A stretch of DNA of 64,000 bases from the NCBI GenBank assembly GCA_944322675.1, contig CALUPO010000012.1:1-64000 (forward strand), given 5' to 3'. The translations under genes were made by a program, and so were the position numbers. The stretch is from Candidatus Gastranaerophilales bacterium. Lineage in GTDB: Bacteria > Cyanobacteriota > Vampirovibrionia > Gastranaerophilales > Gastranaerophilaceae. Below the pieces are notes generated by a model. The model searched no databases. It worked only from the letters and a program-made list of their open reading frames with translations, and was not told the DNA's origin. Shown piece after piece: positions 53,980 to 64,000 of this stretch (positions are counted from its first letter, which is position 1; the number at the start of each line of letters is the position of its first letter).

Positions 53980-54433
53980 AATATTATATTCCTCTCCTTT
54001 ATTTGAAGTGTTTTTTACCCCTAAACCCCTCTTTCTATATCATTGATATTACAACTTTTTAAATAATCTCTCATCAATCGGTGGGATAAATTTTGTTTAA
54101 AATATTAATTTAAAGATCTAAACCTACTGGCTAAAATATTATATTTTGTGTATTACTTAATAAATTTAAATATTTTTACTCTCGTTTAATAGTATTACTT
54201 TATTTGTTCTATAAATAATTTATTTGTAGTACTCTTTATAAAGTGATTAAAAATAATGATAAGACTATTATTTAATTAAAATAATTAAAATAATTAAAAT
54301 GATAAATTAGAGAAATTTATTAAAGTAAATATTAAATATAATCCGATAAAGCATTATATAAAAATACTTGCCAAAAAAAGAAATTTATTTTAATATCAGT
54401 ATATAAGAAAAACAGTTTAAAGGAGATACAACA
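53980..54433. other. AT-rich divergent region between regulator and infC
   Basis: No gene is seen. TAATTAAAA is repeated three times at 54273-54299. A candidate infC promoter is TTGCCA (54368-54373), 17-nt spacer and TAATAT (54391-54396). The rest is very AT-rich and may hold the regulator's promoter on the other strand. Confidence 0.5.
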
Positions 54434-54979
54434 ATTAATAACAATTATCAAAACAATGGTCGTGATAAAAATAATGTGCCAATAAATGAAAGGATTTATT
54501 CAAAAGAAGTTCGTTTAATAGATGATGAGGGTCATAACCATGGTGTGGTTTCGACTTCAAAAGCTTTAAATATGGCAAAGGAAAAAGATTTAGACTTAGT
54601 TGTTGTATCACCCGGTCAGGAACCTCCTGTGGCAAAGATAATGGACTACGGGAAATATAAATATGAAACCGAAAAGCGGGCAAAAGAAGCAAGAAAAAAA
54701 CAACATGTTGTTGAAGTAAAAGAAATAAAAATACGTTATAAAATAGATATTCACGATTACAATGTGAGATTAAAAAATATTCGTAAATTTATTCAAGCCG
54801 GAAATAAAGTAAAAGTTGCAGTTATGCTCCGCGGTCGTGAGATGCAGCATAGCAAACTTGCTTTTGATTTGGCAAATCGTTTTATTGAGGATTTAAAAGA
54901 AGATCCAATAGCCGTTGAAAAACAACCATCAATGGATGGTCGTAATGTGGTATTAATTTTATCACCGCAACAAACTTAA
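54434..54979 (+). CDS. infC: Translation initiation factor IF-3 (AUU start)
   Basis: IF-3 monitors start-codon selection and keeps ribosomal subunits apart. The 181-residue protein contains PINERIYSKEVRLIDDEGHN, VSPGQEPPVAKIMDYGKYKY and the C-terminal DIHDYNVRLKNIRKFIQAGN with VAVMLRGREMQHSKLA. I place the start at ATT 54434, 8 nt after AAAGGAG (54419-54425); reading begins INNNYQNNGRDKNN before the GTG at 54476, which has no ribosome-binding site. An AUU start is the classical means by which IF-3 represses its own synthesis. The usual rpmI and rplT genes do not follow. Confidence 0.93.
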   Translation: MNNNYQNNGRDKNNVPINERIYSKEVRLIDDEGHNHGVVSTSKALNMAKEKDLDLVVVSPGQEPPVAKIMDYGKYKYETEKRAKEARKKQHVVEVKEIKIRYKIDIHDYNVRLKNIRKFIQAGNKVKVAVMLRGREMQHSKLAFDLANRFIEDLKEDPIAVEKQPSMDGRNVVLILSPQQT

Positions 54980-55014
54980 TTTATTAACAAAAAAAAGAAG
55001 TGAAGTGTTAAAAA

Positions 55015-56577
55015 GTGGTATCCAATATATTAACATCAACAGTAATAGGCCTTGATGCTTATAAAATACTTGTTGAGACAGATACAAATAATTCTCTTCC
55101 TGGTGTCACAATTGTGGGACTTCCTGATGCTGCAGTTTCAGAAGCTAAGGAAAGAGTGCGAAGTGCTATAAAAAATTCAGGTTTTACTTTTCCTACAAAA
55201 AAAATAGTAATTAATCTTGCACCTGCTGATATAAGAAAAGAAGGTACAAATTATGATTTACCCATAGCTATTGGTATTCTTGCAAAAGATGGTATAATTA
55301 ATGAAGATGAAATTAAAAATACAGCTTTTATAGGCGAACTTTCTCTTGATGGGTCAATACGTCCGGTTAACGGTATTTTGCCAATTGTTAGCGGATTAAA
55401 AGAATTAAATATTGATAAAATTTTTGTTCCCTATGAAAATCGTATTGAAGCAGCAATAATTGATAATATTAAAATTTATCCGGTTAAAACTTTAAGTGAG
55501 GTTATTTATAGCTTTACAAAAGACCATATTAATTACAAGCCGATTGAACCTTTTAAAATAGATATAAAAAGTTATTTGGATGAATTAAAAAATAATGATA
55601 AAGAATCATTACATTATGATTTTAAGGATGTTAAAGGTCAAACTATGGCAAAAAGAGCTATGGAAATAGCTGCTGCAGGCGGGCACAATATGCTTATGAT
55701 TGGTTCACCAGGGTCCGGAAAAACTTTATTATCTAAATGTTTTAATTCAATATTACCGCCTTTAACTTTAAATGAAGCTATTGAATTAACAAAAATATAC
55801 TCTGTTTCTGGGCTTTTACATAAGGATAAGCCAATAATATACAAGCGGCCTTTTCGTGCTGTGCATCATCTTGCATCATCTGTTGGCATTATAGGCGGCG
55901 GGTCAAATCCTAAACCCGGTGAAATAACACTTTCACACAGGGGTGTTTTATTTCTTGATGAGATAGTTGAATTTCCGCGAAATGTTCTGGAAGTGTTGCG
56001 GCAACCTCTTGAAGATGGTGTTGTCACTATTTCAAGGGCACAAACAAGTGTTAAATATCCTTGTGATTTTATGCTTCTTGCTGCTATGAATCCTTGCCCT
56101 TGCGGATATTTAGGAGATAAAGAAAAAAAATGCACTTGCAATGAGTATCAAATAAAGAAATATCGTTCAAAATTGTCAGGTCCTTTGCTTGATAGAATTG
56201 ATATTCAAATTGAAGTCCCACGATTGTCTGTTGAAGAACTTACAAATTATAATGGAGTTGAGGCTGAATCTTCAGAGGAAATACGCAAAAGAGTTATTAA
56301 AGCCCGTCAAATACAACAAGAAAGATTTAAAGATTATGGAATTTTAACTAATTCGCAAATGACTCCAAAGCTTGTCAAAAAATTTTGCAAAATGTCAAAT
56401 GACTGTGAACCTATTTTGAAAATGGCAATAACTAAATTTCAATTATCAGGGCGTTCTTATGATAGACTTTTAAAAATTACAAGGACTATTGCTGATTTAC
56501 TAAATGATGAAGTTATAACCTCCAAACATCTGGCTCAAGCTTTACAATTTAGGAATATTATTTATAATGATAATTAA
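55015..56577 (+). CDS. comM: ComM/YifB-type Mg-chelatase-like AAA+ ATPase
   Basis: The 520-residue AAA+ protein is related to ComM, a hexameric helicase that extends branch migration during natural transformation. An N-terminal Lon-like/ChlI domain (GVTIVGLPDAAVSEAKERVR) precedes Walker A MIGSPGSGKTLLSKC, Walker B RGVLFLDEIVEF and a cysteine cluster CPCGYLGDKEKKCTC. The start is GTG 55015, with GAAGTG upstream. It overlaps the glycosylase gene by 11 nt. Confidence 0.93.
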   Translation: MVSNILTSTVIGLDAYKILVETDTNNSLPGVTIVGLPDAAVSEAKERVRSAIKNSGFTFPTKKIVINLAPADIRKEGTNYDLPIAIGILAKDGIINEDEIKNTAFIGELSLDGSIRPVNGILPIVSGLKELNIDKIFVPYENRIEAAIIDNIKIYPVKTLSEVIYSFTKDHINYKPIEPFKIDIKSYLDELKNNDKESLHYDFKDVKGQTMAKRAMEIAAAGGHNMLMIGSPGSGKTLLSKCFNSILPPLTLNEAIELTKIYSVSGLLHKDKPIIYKRPFRAVHHLASSVGIIGGGSNPKPGEITLSHRGVLFLDEIVEFPRNVLEVLRQPLEDGVVTISRAQTSVKYPCDFMLLAAMNPCPCGYLGDKEKKCTCNEYQIKKYRSKLSGPLLDRIDIQIEVPRLSVEELTNYNGVEAESSEEIRKRVIKARQIQQERFKDYGILTNSQMTPKLVKKFCKMSNDCEPILKMAITKFQLSGRSYDRLLKITRTIADLLNDEVITSKHLAQALQFRNIIYNDN

Positions 56578-57118
56578 TGAAACTTTTTTTAATGATTCAA
56601 CTATAAATGTTGCGAAGAAACTTCTTGGAACTAATCTTTGCAGAAAACTTGAAAATGGTGATATTTATTGTGGTAAAATAGTTGAAACTGAAGCTTATTG
56701 TGAAGATGACCCTGCTTCTCATTCATTTTGCGGAATTACAAAACGTTCAATAACAATGTTTAAAAAACCAGGTTTTGCATATGTTTATATGACTTATGGA
56801 ATGTATTATTGTTTTAATGTAGTTACTGAAAAAGAGGGAACCGGATGTGCAGTTTTAATACGGGCTATTGAACCATTATCAGATAATATAACATTAAAAA
56901 CAAAAGGTCCTGGTTTACTATGCAAAGCTTTTAATATAACAAAAGAACAAAATGGGCTTAATTTACTTGATGAAAATTCTTTAATATGGCTTGAATATGG
57001 AATATCGCCATTAAAAGATGATGAAATTATAACGACAACAAGAATAGGGATAAAAAAAGCAATTGATTATCCCTATCGTTTTTATATTCGTGATAATAAA
57101 TTCATATCAAGAAAATAA
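56567..57118 (+). CDS. 3-methyladenine DNA glycosylase (AAG/MPG family)
   Basis: The 183-residue base-excision enzyme removes alkylated purines. KIVETEAYCEDDPASHSFCG contains the catalytic Glu of the family and YVYMTYGMYYCFNVVTEKEG the Tyr-rich substrate pocket; VLIRAIEPL and KGPGLLCKAFNI follow. Its start overlaps the end of comM (ATGATAATTAATGA), so the two are coupled. It converges with gyrA. Confidence 0.94.
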   Translation: MIINETFFNDSTINVAKKLLGTNLCRKLENGDIYCGKIVETEAYCEDDPASHSFCGITKRSITMFKKPGFAYVYMTYGMYYCFNVVTEKEGTGCAVLIRAIEPLSDNITLKTKGPGLLCKAFNITKEQNGLNLLDENSLIWLEYGISPLKDDEIITTTRIGIKKAIDYPYRFYIRDNKFISRK

Positions 57119-57136
57119 ATGTAAATGTAATTTTAT

Positions 57137-59734
57137 CTATTCACTTATTTCATTTTGATTATCATTTGAATCATATAAAGAATTTTGCTTAAGATTTAAG
57201 TTATTATCTTGTTGATTAGTCAAATTTACATCCTGTCCTTCCAAAAATGCTTTTTCAATTTGATCACAAGATGATTCATCAGGATCAACAATTTTATTAA
57301 TTCCAGCAACTTGATCATTATCATCAAGACTTTGAATTTTAACACCTGTAGCAGGGCGTCCTTGACGAGATATGTCGCTTGCTTTAATACGTGTAACTAT
57401 GCCATTTGCTGTTACAACCATTATTTCATCTTTTTCAGAAACAATAGTTAATGCAACAAGACGAGATTTAGTTGACTTAAATTTAGTCGCAATTAACCCT
57501 AAACCGCCTCTATTTTGTGGTCTAAACTCAGATAACTTTGAACGTTTTCCAAAACCATCGGATGTCACAACAAGCAAATCAGCATCATAATCACGAGGTA
57601 CAATATCACATCCTATAATAGTATCACCACTTCTAAGTTTCATTGAATTTACCCCGCGGGCACTTCGACCAAGAGGGCGTAAATCATTTATTGCAAATCT
57701 TATTGCCATGCCTGAACTTGTTCCAATAAGAACTTCTTCATTATCTTTTGCTTCTTTTACCCAGCATAATGAATCATTATTTTCTAAACCTATTGCAATA
57801 ATGCCATTACGACGAATTGTTTTAAAAGTATCAAGTGAAATACGTTTTATGTAACCCATTTTTGTAAGCATTATTAAATTTGCACCTGATTCAAAATTTG
57901 AAACAGGAACAACGGCTGTTATTTGTTCATCTTGTTCAATTGGAAGTATATTAATAACAGGTAAGCCTTTTGATTGTCTTGAGCCTTCCGGAAAATCATA
58001 GACATTTAGGCTGTAACATACACCTTTTGAGCTAAAGAAAAGAACTTTATCATGCATTTTTGCAGTAAAGAAATGTTCAACATCGTCATTTTCCTTTGTT
58101 TTCATGCCACCTTTGCCACGGCAGGCACGATTTTGCCTTTCAAATGTGTCAAGAGATATCCGCTTTAAGTAACCCTGACGTGTTATAAATACAGCCATTG
58201 GTATATTTGGAGTTAAATCTTCGATAGTTATTTCGTTTGTTTCAGGTAAAATTTGTGTCTTTCTTTCATCACCATATTTTTCTTTATCTTCTCTTAACTC
58301 ATCTTTTATTATATTTAAAACCTTTTGCCTATCTTGCAATATAGCTTCGTATTCAGCAATTTTACGTTTCAAATCTTCATATTCTTCTTTTATTTTGCTT
58401 TGTTCCAGGCCTGTTAATTTACGCAATTGCATTTCTAATATTGCATTAGCCTGATCAATATCAAGACCGAATCTTGACATTAACCCAATACGGGCTTCTT
58501 CTGTTGTTTTAGATTTTTTTATTAATTCTATAACTTCATCAAGATTTTGAAGTGCGATCATTAAACCTGCAAGTATGTGAGCACGCATTTTTGCTTTTTT
58601 AAGGAAAAATACAGTACGTCTTGTTATAATTTCAACACGATGCTCAACAAATTCGTTTAATACTTCATAAAGATTTAAAAGTCTTGGTTGTTTACCCACA
58701 AGTGCAAGCATATTGACTCCAAATGATGCACTTAATTGAGTAAATTTGAATAAGTTGTTTTTAACAACATCAGGTTTTGCATCACGTTTTAATTCAATAA
58801 CAATCCTCATCCCATCACGGTCTGACTCATCACGTAAATCAGAAATTCCATCTATTTTTTTATCTCGCACTAATTCTGCTATTTTTTCAATCAATTGTGC
58901 CTTATTAATTTGATATGGTAACTCGGTAACAATAATAGCAGTCCTTGCCTGTCTTCCGCTGCCGCCCGGGATTTCTTCAATATTTGCAACAGCCTGCATT
59001 TTTATTGACCCACGACCTGTTTCGTAAGCACGTTTTATATCATTTATACCAATAATTGTTGCAGCTGTGGGAAAATCAGGACCTTTTATATGCTGCATAA
59101 GTCCTTCTATTGTAATATTAGGATTGTCAATTAGAGCAATTGTACCATCAACAATTTCACAAACATTATGCGGAGGTATATTAGTTGCCATTCCAACAGC
59201 AATACCTGAAACGCCATTTAATAGCAACATAGGCAGTCTTACAGGTAAAACAGTTGGTTCTTCTAAAGAACCATCAAAATTTGGTCCAAAATCCACAGTT
59301 TCGCAATCAATATCGGCAAGCATCGATGTTGTAATTTTACTCATTCTCGCTTCAGTATAACGCATTGCAGCAGCACTATCGCCATCAACAGACCCAAAAT
59401 TGCCATGACCATCTATTGTTTGGTAACGAGTTGCAAAATCTTGAGCCATTCTTACCAAAGCTTCATATACAGAAGAATCGCCATGTGGATGATATTTACC
59501 AAGAACTTCACCCACAATTCTTGCACATTTCTTATATGGCTTATCAGGAGTCATGCCAAGTTCATTCATTGCAAAAAGAATACGTCTATGAACAGGTTTC
59601 AATCCATCCCGAACATCAGGTAACGCACGCCCAACGATAACTGACATAGCATAATCAATATAAGAACGCTTCATTTCATCACGAATACTAACCGGTAATA
59701 TTTTTCCGTCTTCAAAGAGATTTTGTTGACTCAA
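57137..59734 (-). CDS. gyrA: DNA gyrase subunit A
   Basis: The 865-residue subunit breaks and rejoins DNA in type IIA topoisomerase. [20 protein letters not shown], the quinolone region [20 protein letters not shown] and the catalytic Tyr in [13 protein letters not shown] are present, with the GyrA box [14 protein letters not shown]-like sequence (residues QRRGGKG are the classic form) and six C-terminal beta-pinwheel blades. The acidic/Asn-rich tail is lineage-specific. gyrB is not adjacent. Gyrase rather than ParC is favoured by length and pinwheel. Confidence 0.95.
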   Translation of the reverse strand: MSQQNLFEDGKILPVSIRDEMKRSYIDYAMSVIVGRALPDVRDGLKPVHRRILFAMNELGMTPDKPYKKCARIVGEVLGKYHPHGDSSVYEALVRMAQDFATRYQTIDGHGNFGSVDGDSAAAMRYTEARMSKITTSMLADIDCETVDFGPNFDGSLEEPTVLPVRLPMLLLNGVSGIAVGMATNIPPHNVCEIVDGTIALIDNPNITIEGLMQHIKGPDFPTAATIIGINDIKRAYETGRGSIKMQAVANIEEIPGGSGRQARTAIIVTELPYQINKAQLIEKIAELVRDKKIDGISDLRDESDRDGMRIVIELKRDAKPDVVKNNLFKFTQLSASFGVNMLALVGKQPRLLNLYEVLNEFVEHRVEIITRRTVFFLKKAKMRAHILAGLMIALQNLDEVIELIKKSKTTEEARIGLMSRFGLDIDQANAILEMQLRKLTGLEQSKIKEEYEDLKRKIAEYEAILQDRQKVLNIIKDELREDKEKYGDERKTQILPETNEITIEDLTPNIPMAVFITRQGYLKRISLDTFERQNRACRGKGGMKTKENDDVEHFFTAKMHDKVLFFSSKGVCYSLNVYDFPEGSRQSKGLPVINILPIEQDEQITAVVPVSNFESGANLIMLTKMGYIKRISLDTFKTIRRNGIIAIGLENNDSLCWVKEAKDNEEVLIGTSSGMAIRFAINDLRPLGRSARGVNSMKLRSGDTIIGCDIVPRDYDADLLVVTSDGFGKRSKLSEFRPQNRGGLGLIATKFKSTKSRLVALTIVSEKDEIMVVTANGIVTRIKASDISRQGRPATGVKIQSLDDNDQVAGINKIVDPDESSCDQIEKAFLEGQDVNLTNQQDNNLNLKQNSLYDSNDNQNEISE

Positions 59735-59815
59735 TTTTTTACTCTCCCATAATTTTAAATATCTTTTCCTTATTTATATTTTAACATAAAGAAATTTTTT
59801 TTATTAAGATATTAA

Positions 59816-61234
59816 TTACTCAGCAACAATTTCAATAAACTCTTCATTAATATTTTCAATATGCCAATTTTGTATAACTTCACCGGGTAATAATAAAGGT
59901 GATGCCGGAGGGTATGGTATTATTGCACTTTTTGAAATACAACCTAAACATTCAACAAGAGGTTTCCTTACACCTTTTAATAATTTTGCCATAAACGGTG
60001 TATATTTCATAATAGGATATACTTGTTTTTCTAATTCTTTATGTTTTGCTGCTTCCCCGTTATCATTGTTTTCATTTTCATCTTTATCTTCAATATTTTT
60101 TGATTTAAATTTGGATATTTTTCTTAAAGCATTATAAAGTTTGTTTAATTTCATTGAAGATGTTCCAAGCCCGCATACAAATAGAATACTTTTTTCATTT
60201 GCAAGTTCATCTTCAATATTAAATTTATTAAGTAAAATATCTGATATTTCATAACCTGAAAAGCCATCAACTTTTATTAAAATTTTTGTTACATCATTAT
60301 TTTGAGAGTATATATGAATATTTTTAATTTTTTGAAGACGTTTTTTAAATCGTTCAATTTCATTAACAAGATGAGCAATTTTATTTTTTCCTTTATTAGA
60401 ATTTAAAAAATCAATATTTGCCTCAATTGAAGCTAATAAAGGATATGACTGTGATGTTGTTGTTATTAAATCAAGTGATTCTTGAACATCATTTATGTCT
60501 ACTTTTGAGTCAAAACCTATATGCAATAATGCTGTAGGATTTACACCTGCAGCCGTTTTATGGAGTGATTGTATACAAAAATCAGCCTGAACATCAAGAG
60601 CTGACGTTCCTATAGTTTTATCAAATTTGTATAATGCACCATGTGCTTCGTCAACAATTAAGTATATATTTTTTTCTTTTGCAATTTTTGCTATTTTTTC
60701 AACATCTGATAAAGCACCATAATAACTTGGCGAAGTGATAATGATAGCTTTAATATCAGGATGTACTTCAAGCACCTGTTCAATTACACCGGGATTCACA
60801 GATTCATATATCCCCCAATTTTCGTTGTAATTTGGCATAATCCAAATAGGCAAAGCATTTGTTAATACAAGTCCTGAATAAACACATTTATGACAATTCC
60901 TTGCAACAAGCACTTTGTCGTATGGACGTAAAATACATAACATTGAAGCCAACACTCCTGATGTCGAACCGTTTGTGAGATAAAATGTAGCTTTTGTTCC
61001 ATATATTTCACTTGCATTTTCCTGTGAATGTATAAGTTGTTTTTGAGGACCTTCTATATTTTTATAACCTTCAATTTCTGAAATATCACAATTATAAAAA
61101 GAATGTCCCAAAATTTCATTTGCCTTAGGAACAACAAAATTCCCCAAATGATGTGAAGGTGTTGTAAAATAGCTGCGTCTTCTAAAGCGGCTTGTTTTAT
61201 TTTTTATTTTTTTTAATAATTTGATTAAGCCCAT
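59816..61234 (-). CDS. Orn/Lys/Arg decarboxylase (PLP-dependent)
   Basis: A 472-residue fold-type I decarboxylase of the short form lacking the N-terminal wing domain. FYLTNGSTSGVLASMLCI, VDEAHGALYKFDKTIGTSAL and the Schiff-base lysine in CIQSLHKTAAGVNPTALLH are visible; the C-terminal domain has PLVECLGCISKSAIIPYPPA. The substrate may be arginine, giving agmatine for polyamines, but lysine or ornithine cannot be excluded. It is monocistronic, divergent from ligA. Confidence 0.92.
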   Translation of the reverse strand: MGLIKLLKKIKNKTSRFRRRSYFTTPSHHLGNFVVPKANEILGHSFYNCDISEIEGYKNIEGPQKQLIHSQENASEIYGTKATFYLTNGSTSGVLASMLCILRPYDKVLVARNCHKCVYSGLVLTNALPIWIMPNYNENWGIYESVNPGVIEQVLEVHPDIKAIIITSPSYYGALSDVEKIAKIAKEKNIYLIVDEAHGALYKFDKTIGTSALDVQADFCIQSLHKTAAGVNPTALLHIGFDSKVDINDVQESLDLITTTSQSYPLLASIEANIDFLNSNKGKNKIAHLVNEIERFKKRLQKIKNIHIYSQNNDVTKILIKVDGFSGYEISDILLNKFNIEDELANEKSILFVCGLGTSSMKLNKLYNALRKISKFKSKNIEDKDENENNDNGEAAKHKELEKQVYPIMKYTPFMAKLLKGVRKPLVECLGCISKSAIIPYPPASPLLLPGEVIQNWHIENINEEFIEIVAE

Positions 61235-61339
61235 TTTTTATTTTACATTCGTTGAAATTCAAACATTATTTAAGTATAATTTTAATACAATTTTATAGAA
61301 TTTACTAACCAGGAATTTTATATACAAATAAATTAGTAG

Positions 61340-63331
<1,992 letters not shown>

Positions 63332-63376
63332 AATAAAGTTAAATAAGTCAGTTTAGGAAAGGATATAAAAAAATAA

Positions 63377-63739
63377 ATGAAAATATTAAAAATAAATGGT
63401 TTACGAGGTGTAGTTTTTGTATTATTTTGTATATGCTGTCTAGCAACAGGTTTTATATTTTTCCCATCCTGGGCTTGTATGCATATATGGAATTTTATTG
63501 CAAATTATTTTTATCAGATACCTAAAATGGAACTTATACATGGTGTAATATTGTGGGCAATAATAGCACTTTCTTTATATACCTGTCATAAGAATAAATC
63601 ATTTATTAGTTTTCAAAGAGTTAACCCATATAATGATCAATTTATGAAAGGTCTAATTCAAAAATTAAAAGAGGAAAAAAATCAATCAACATTGAATGAG
63701 AATTTGAAACAAAATGAATTTGATAATACGCAAAAATAA
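63377..63739 (+). CDS. Unknown small membrane protein
   Basis: The 120-residue protein has two membrane segments (VVFVLFCICCLATGFIFF and VILWAIIALSLYTCHK) and a polar C-terminal tail. PSWACMHIWNFIANYF and FQRVNPYNDQFMKGLIQKLK are distinctive but not recognised. AGGAAAGGATATAAAAAA lies upstream of the start. It lies between ligA and a lipoprotein gene on the same strand, so all three may be co-transcribed. Confidence 0.72.
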   Translation: MKILKINGLRGVVFVLFCICCLATGFIFFPSWACMHIWNFIANYFYQIPKMELIHGVILWAIIALSLYTCHKNKSFISFQRVNPYNDQFMKGLIQKLKEEKNQSTLNENLKQNEFDNTQK

Positions 63740-63767
63740 TATTGTATAGTATAAAAAGGAGACAAAA

Positions 63768-64000
63768 ATGAAAAAAACATTAATTACCGCAGGAATTGTA
63801 GGTTTATTATTAAGTGGTTGTGCTTTTTCAAGTTCAGTTGTAAATGTTGCAAATGGAATAATTTCTACATTTAGTGAAGTTGAAAAGGAATTTATGCCTG
63901 ATTTTGCAAATATTTCAATATCTATAGAAACAGTTGATAAAAACTCGTTAAAAGCAAGTGAAGAAAATAAAAAAACAACACAAAAGGTTATTGACGCTAT
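63768..64000 (+). CDS. Lipoprotein with SIMPL (DUF541)-like domain, truncated by window end
   Basis: Only the first 77 codons are in the window. MKKTLITAGIVGLLLSGCAF is a lipoprotein signal peptide with lipobox LSGC. The visible mature part, EFMPDFANISISIETVDKNS followed by ASEENKKTTQKVIDA, resembles the first strand-helix unit of SIMPL/DUF541 periplasmic proteins. AAAAGGAG lies 6 nt before the ATG. The start is clear; the family is a reasonable guess from a partial sequence. Confidence 0.75.
   Translation, partial: MKKTLITAGIVGLLLSGCAFSSSVVNVANGIISTFSEVEKEFMPDFANISISIETVDKNSLKASEENKKTTQKVIDA

Noticed and set aside
59067-59640. Plus-strand frames of 70-97 codons within gyrA
   Set aside because: Shadows of the conserved gyrA coding strand.

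Overview
The window is one AT-rich bacterial chromosome segment using the standard genetic code. It has a Gram-negative-type envelope (a waaA-like Kdo transferase, lipoprotein, signal peptidase I) and flagellar basal-body genes (flgB, flgC, fliE). The very low GC, the NarL-type regulator, and several small proteins carrying a short '(I/V)SFGG'-like N-terminal motif point to an uncultured gut lineage close to non-photosynthetic Cyanobacteria (Gastranaerophilales / Melainabacteria). That placement is an inference with moderate confidence; there is no rRNA here to confirm it.

Layout. 1-3.6 kb: a tandem repeat, aroQ, and a LeuC/LeuD-type hydro-lyase with an isocitrate-type dehydrogenase. 3.7-10 kb: an accessory locus in which a SWIM/SNF2 helicase lies between two inverted, partly paralogous two-gene cassettes. 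The cassettes share a 56-bp inverted upstream repeat, a leader motif and a C-terminal segment, and both are partly broken. 10-12.4 kb: rpmB, then glutaredoxin with a hybrid-cluster-protein homologue that has lost nearly all its metal ligands. 12.4-21.7 kb: arginine biosynthesis (argF, argG, argH, argC, argJ, argB, argD). argF is preceded by an arginine-rich leader peptide and a terminator/antiterminator, and the argGHCJ-BD run is split by a 0.8-kb GC-rich repeat island. 21.7-27.2 kb: a large unknown glycine-rich protein, repeat elements, a metallo-beta-lactamase-fold hydrolase and a histidine kinase/receiver pair.

27.3-36.4 kb: part of a dcw cluster (murF, mraY, murD, ftsW, murG) and a UvrD-like helicase-nuclease. 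36.4-44.2 kb: a membrane protein, clpP, tig, waaA, a Nudix hydrolase, a repeat-rich gap, a PfkB kinase and pgk. 44.3-49.9 kb: a single-chain nuclease-methylase-specificity protein, aspS, lepB and an exported unknown. 50-54 kb: fliE, flgC, flgB with a sensor kinase and a NarL-type regulator, plus tandem repeats between flgC and fliE. 54.4-64 kb: infC (AUU start), comM, a 3-methyladenine glycosylase, gyrA, an Orn/Lys/Arg decarboxylase, ligA, a small membrane protein and a truncated SIMPL-type lipoprotein.

How the parts connect. The aconitase/isocitrate dehydrogenase-type genes could supply 2-oxoglutarate and hence glutamate, the precursor for the arginine genes, and the decarboxylase at 60 kb could draw on arginine or ornithine for polyamines. 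The strongest candidates for new biology are the mirrored cassettes around the helicase, the ligand-less Hcp paralogue beside a glutaredoxin, and the arginine attenuator. GC-rich palindromic repeat families recur at 13.7, 18.9-19.6, 24.2-24.9, 41.4-41.7 and 50.5-50.8 kb.
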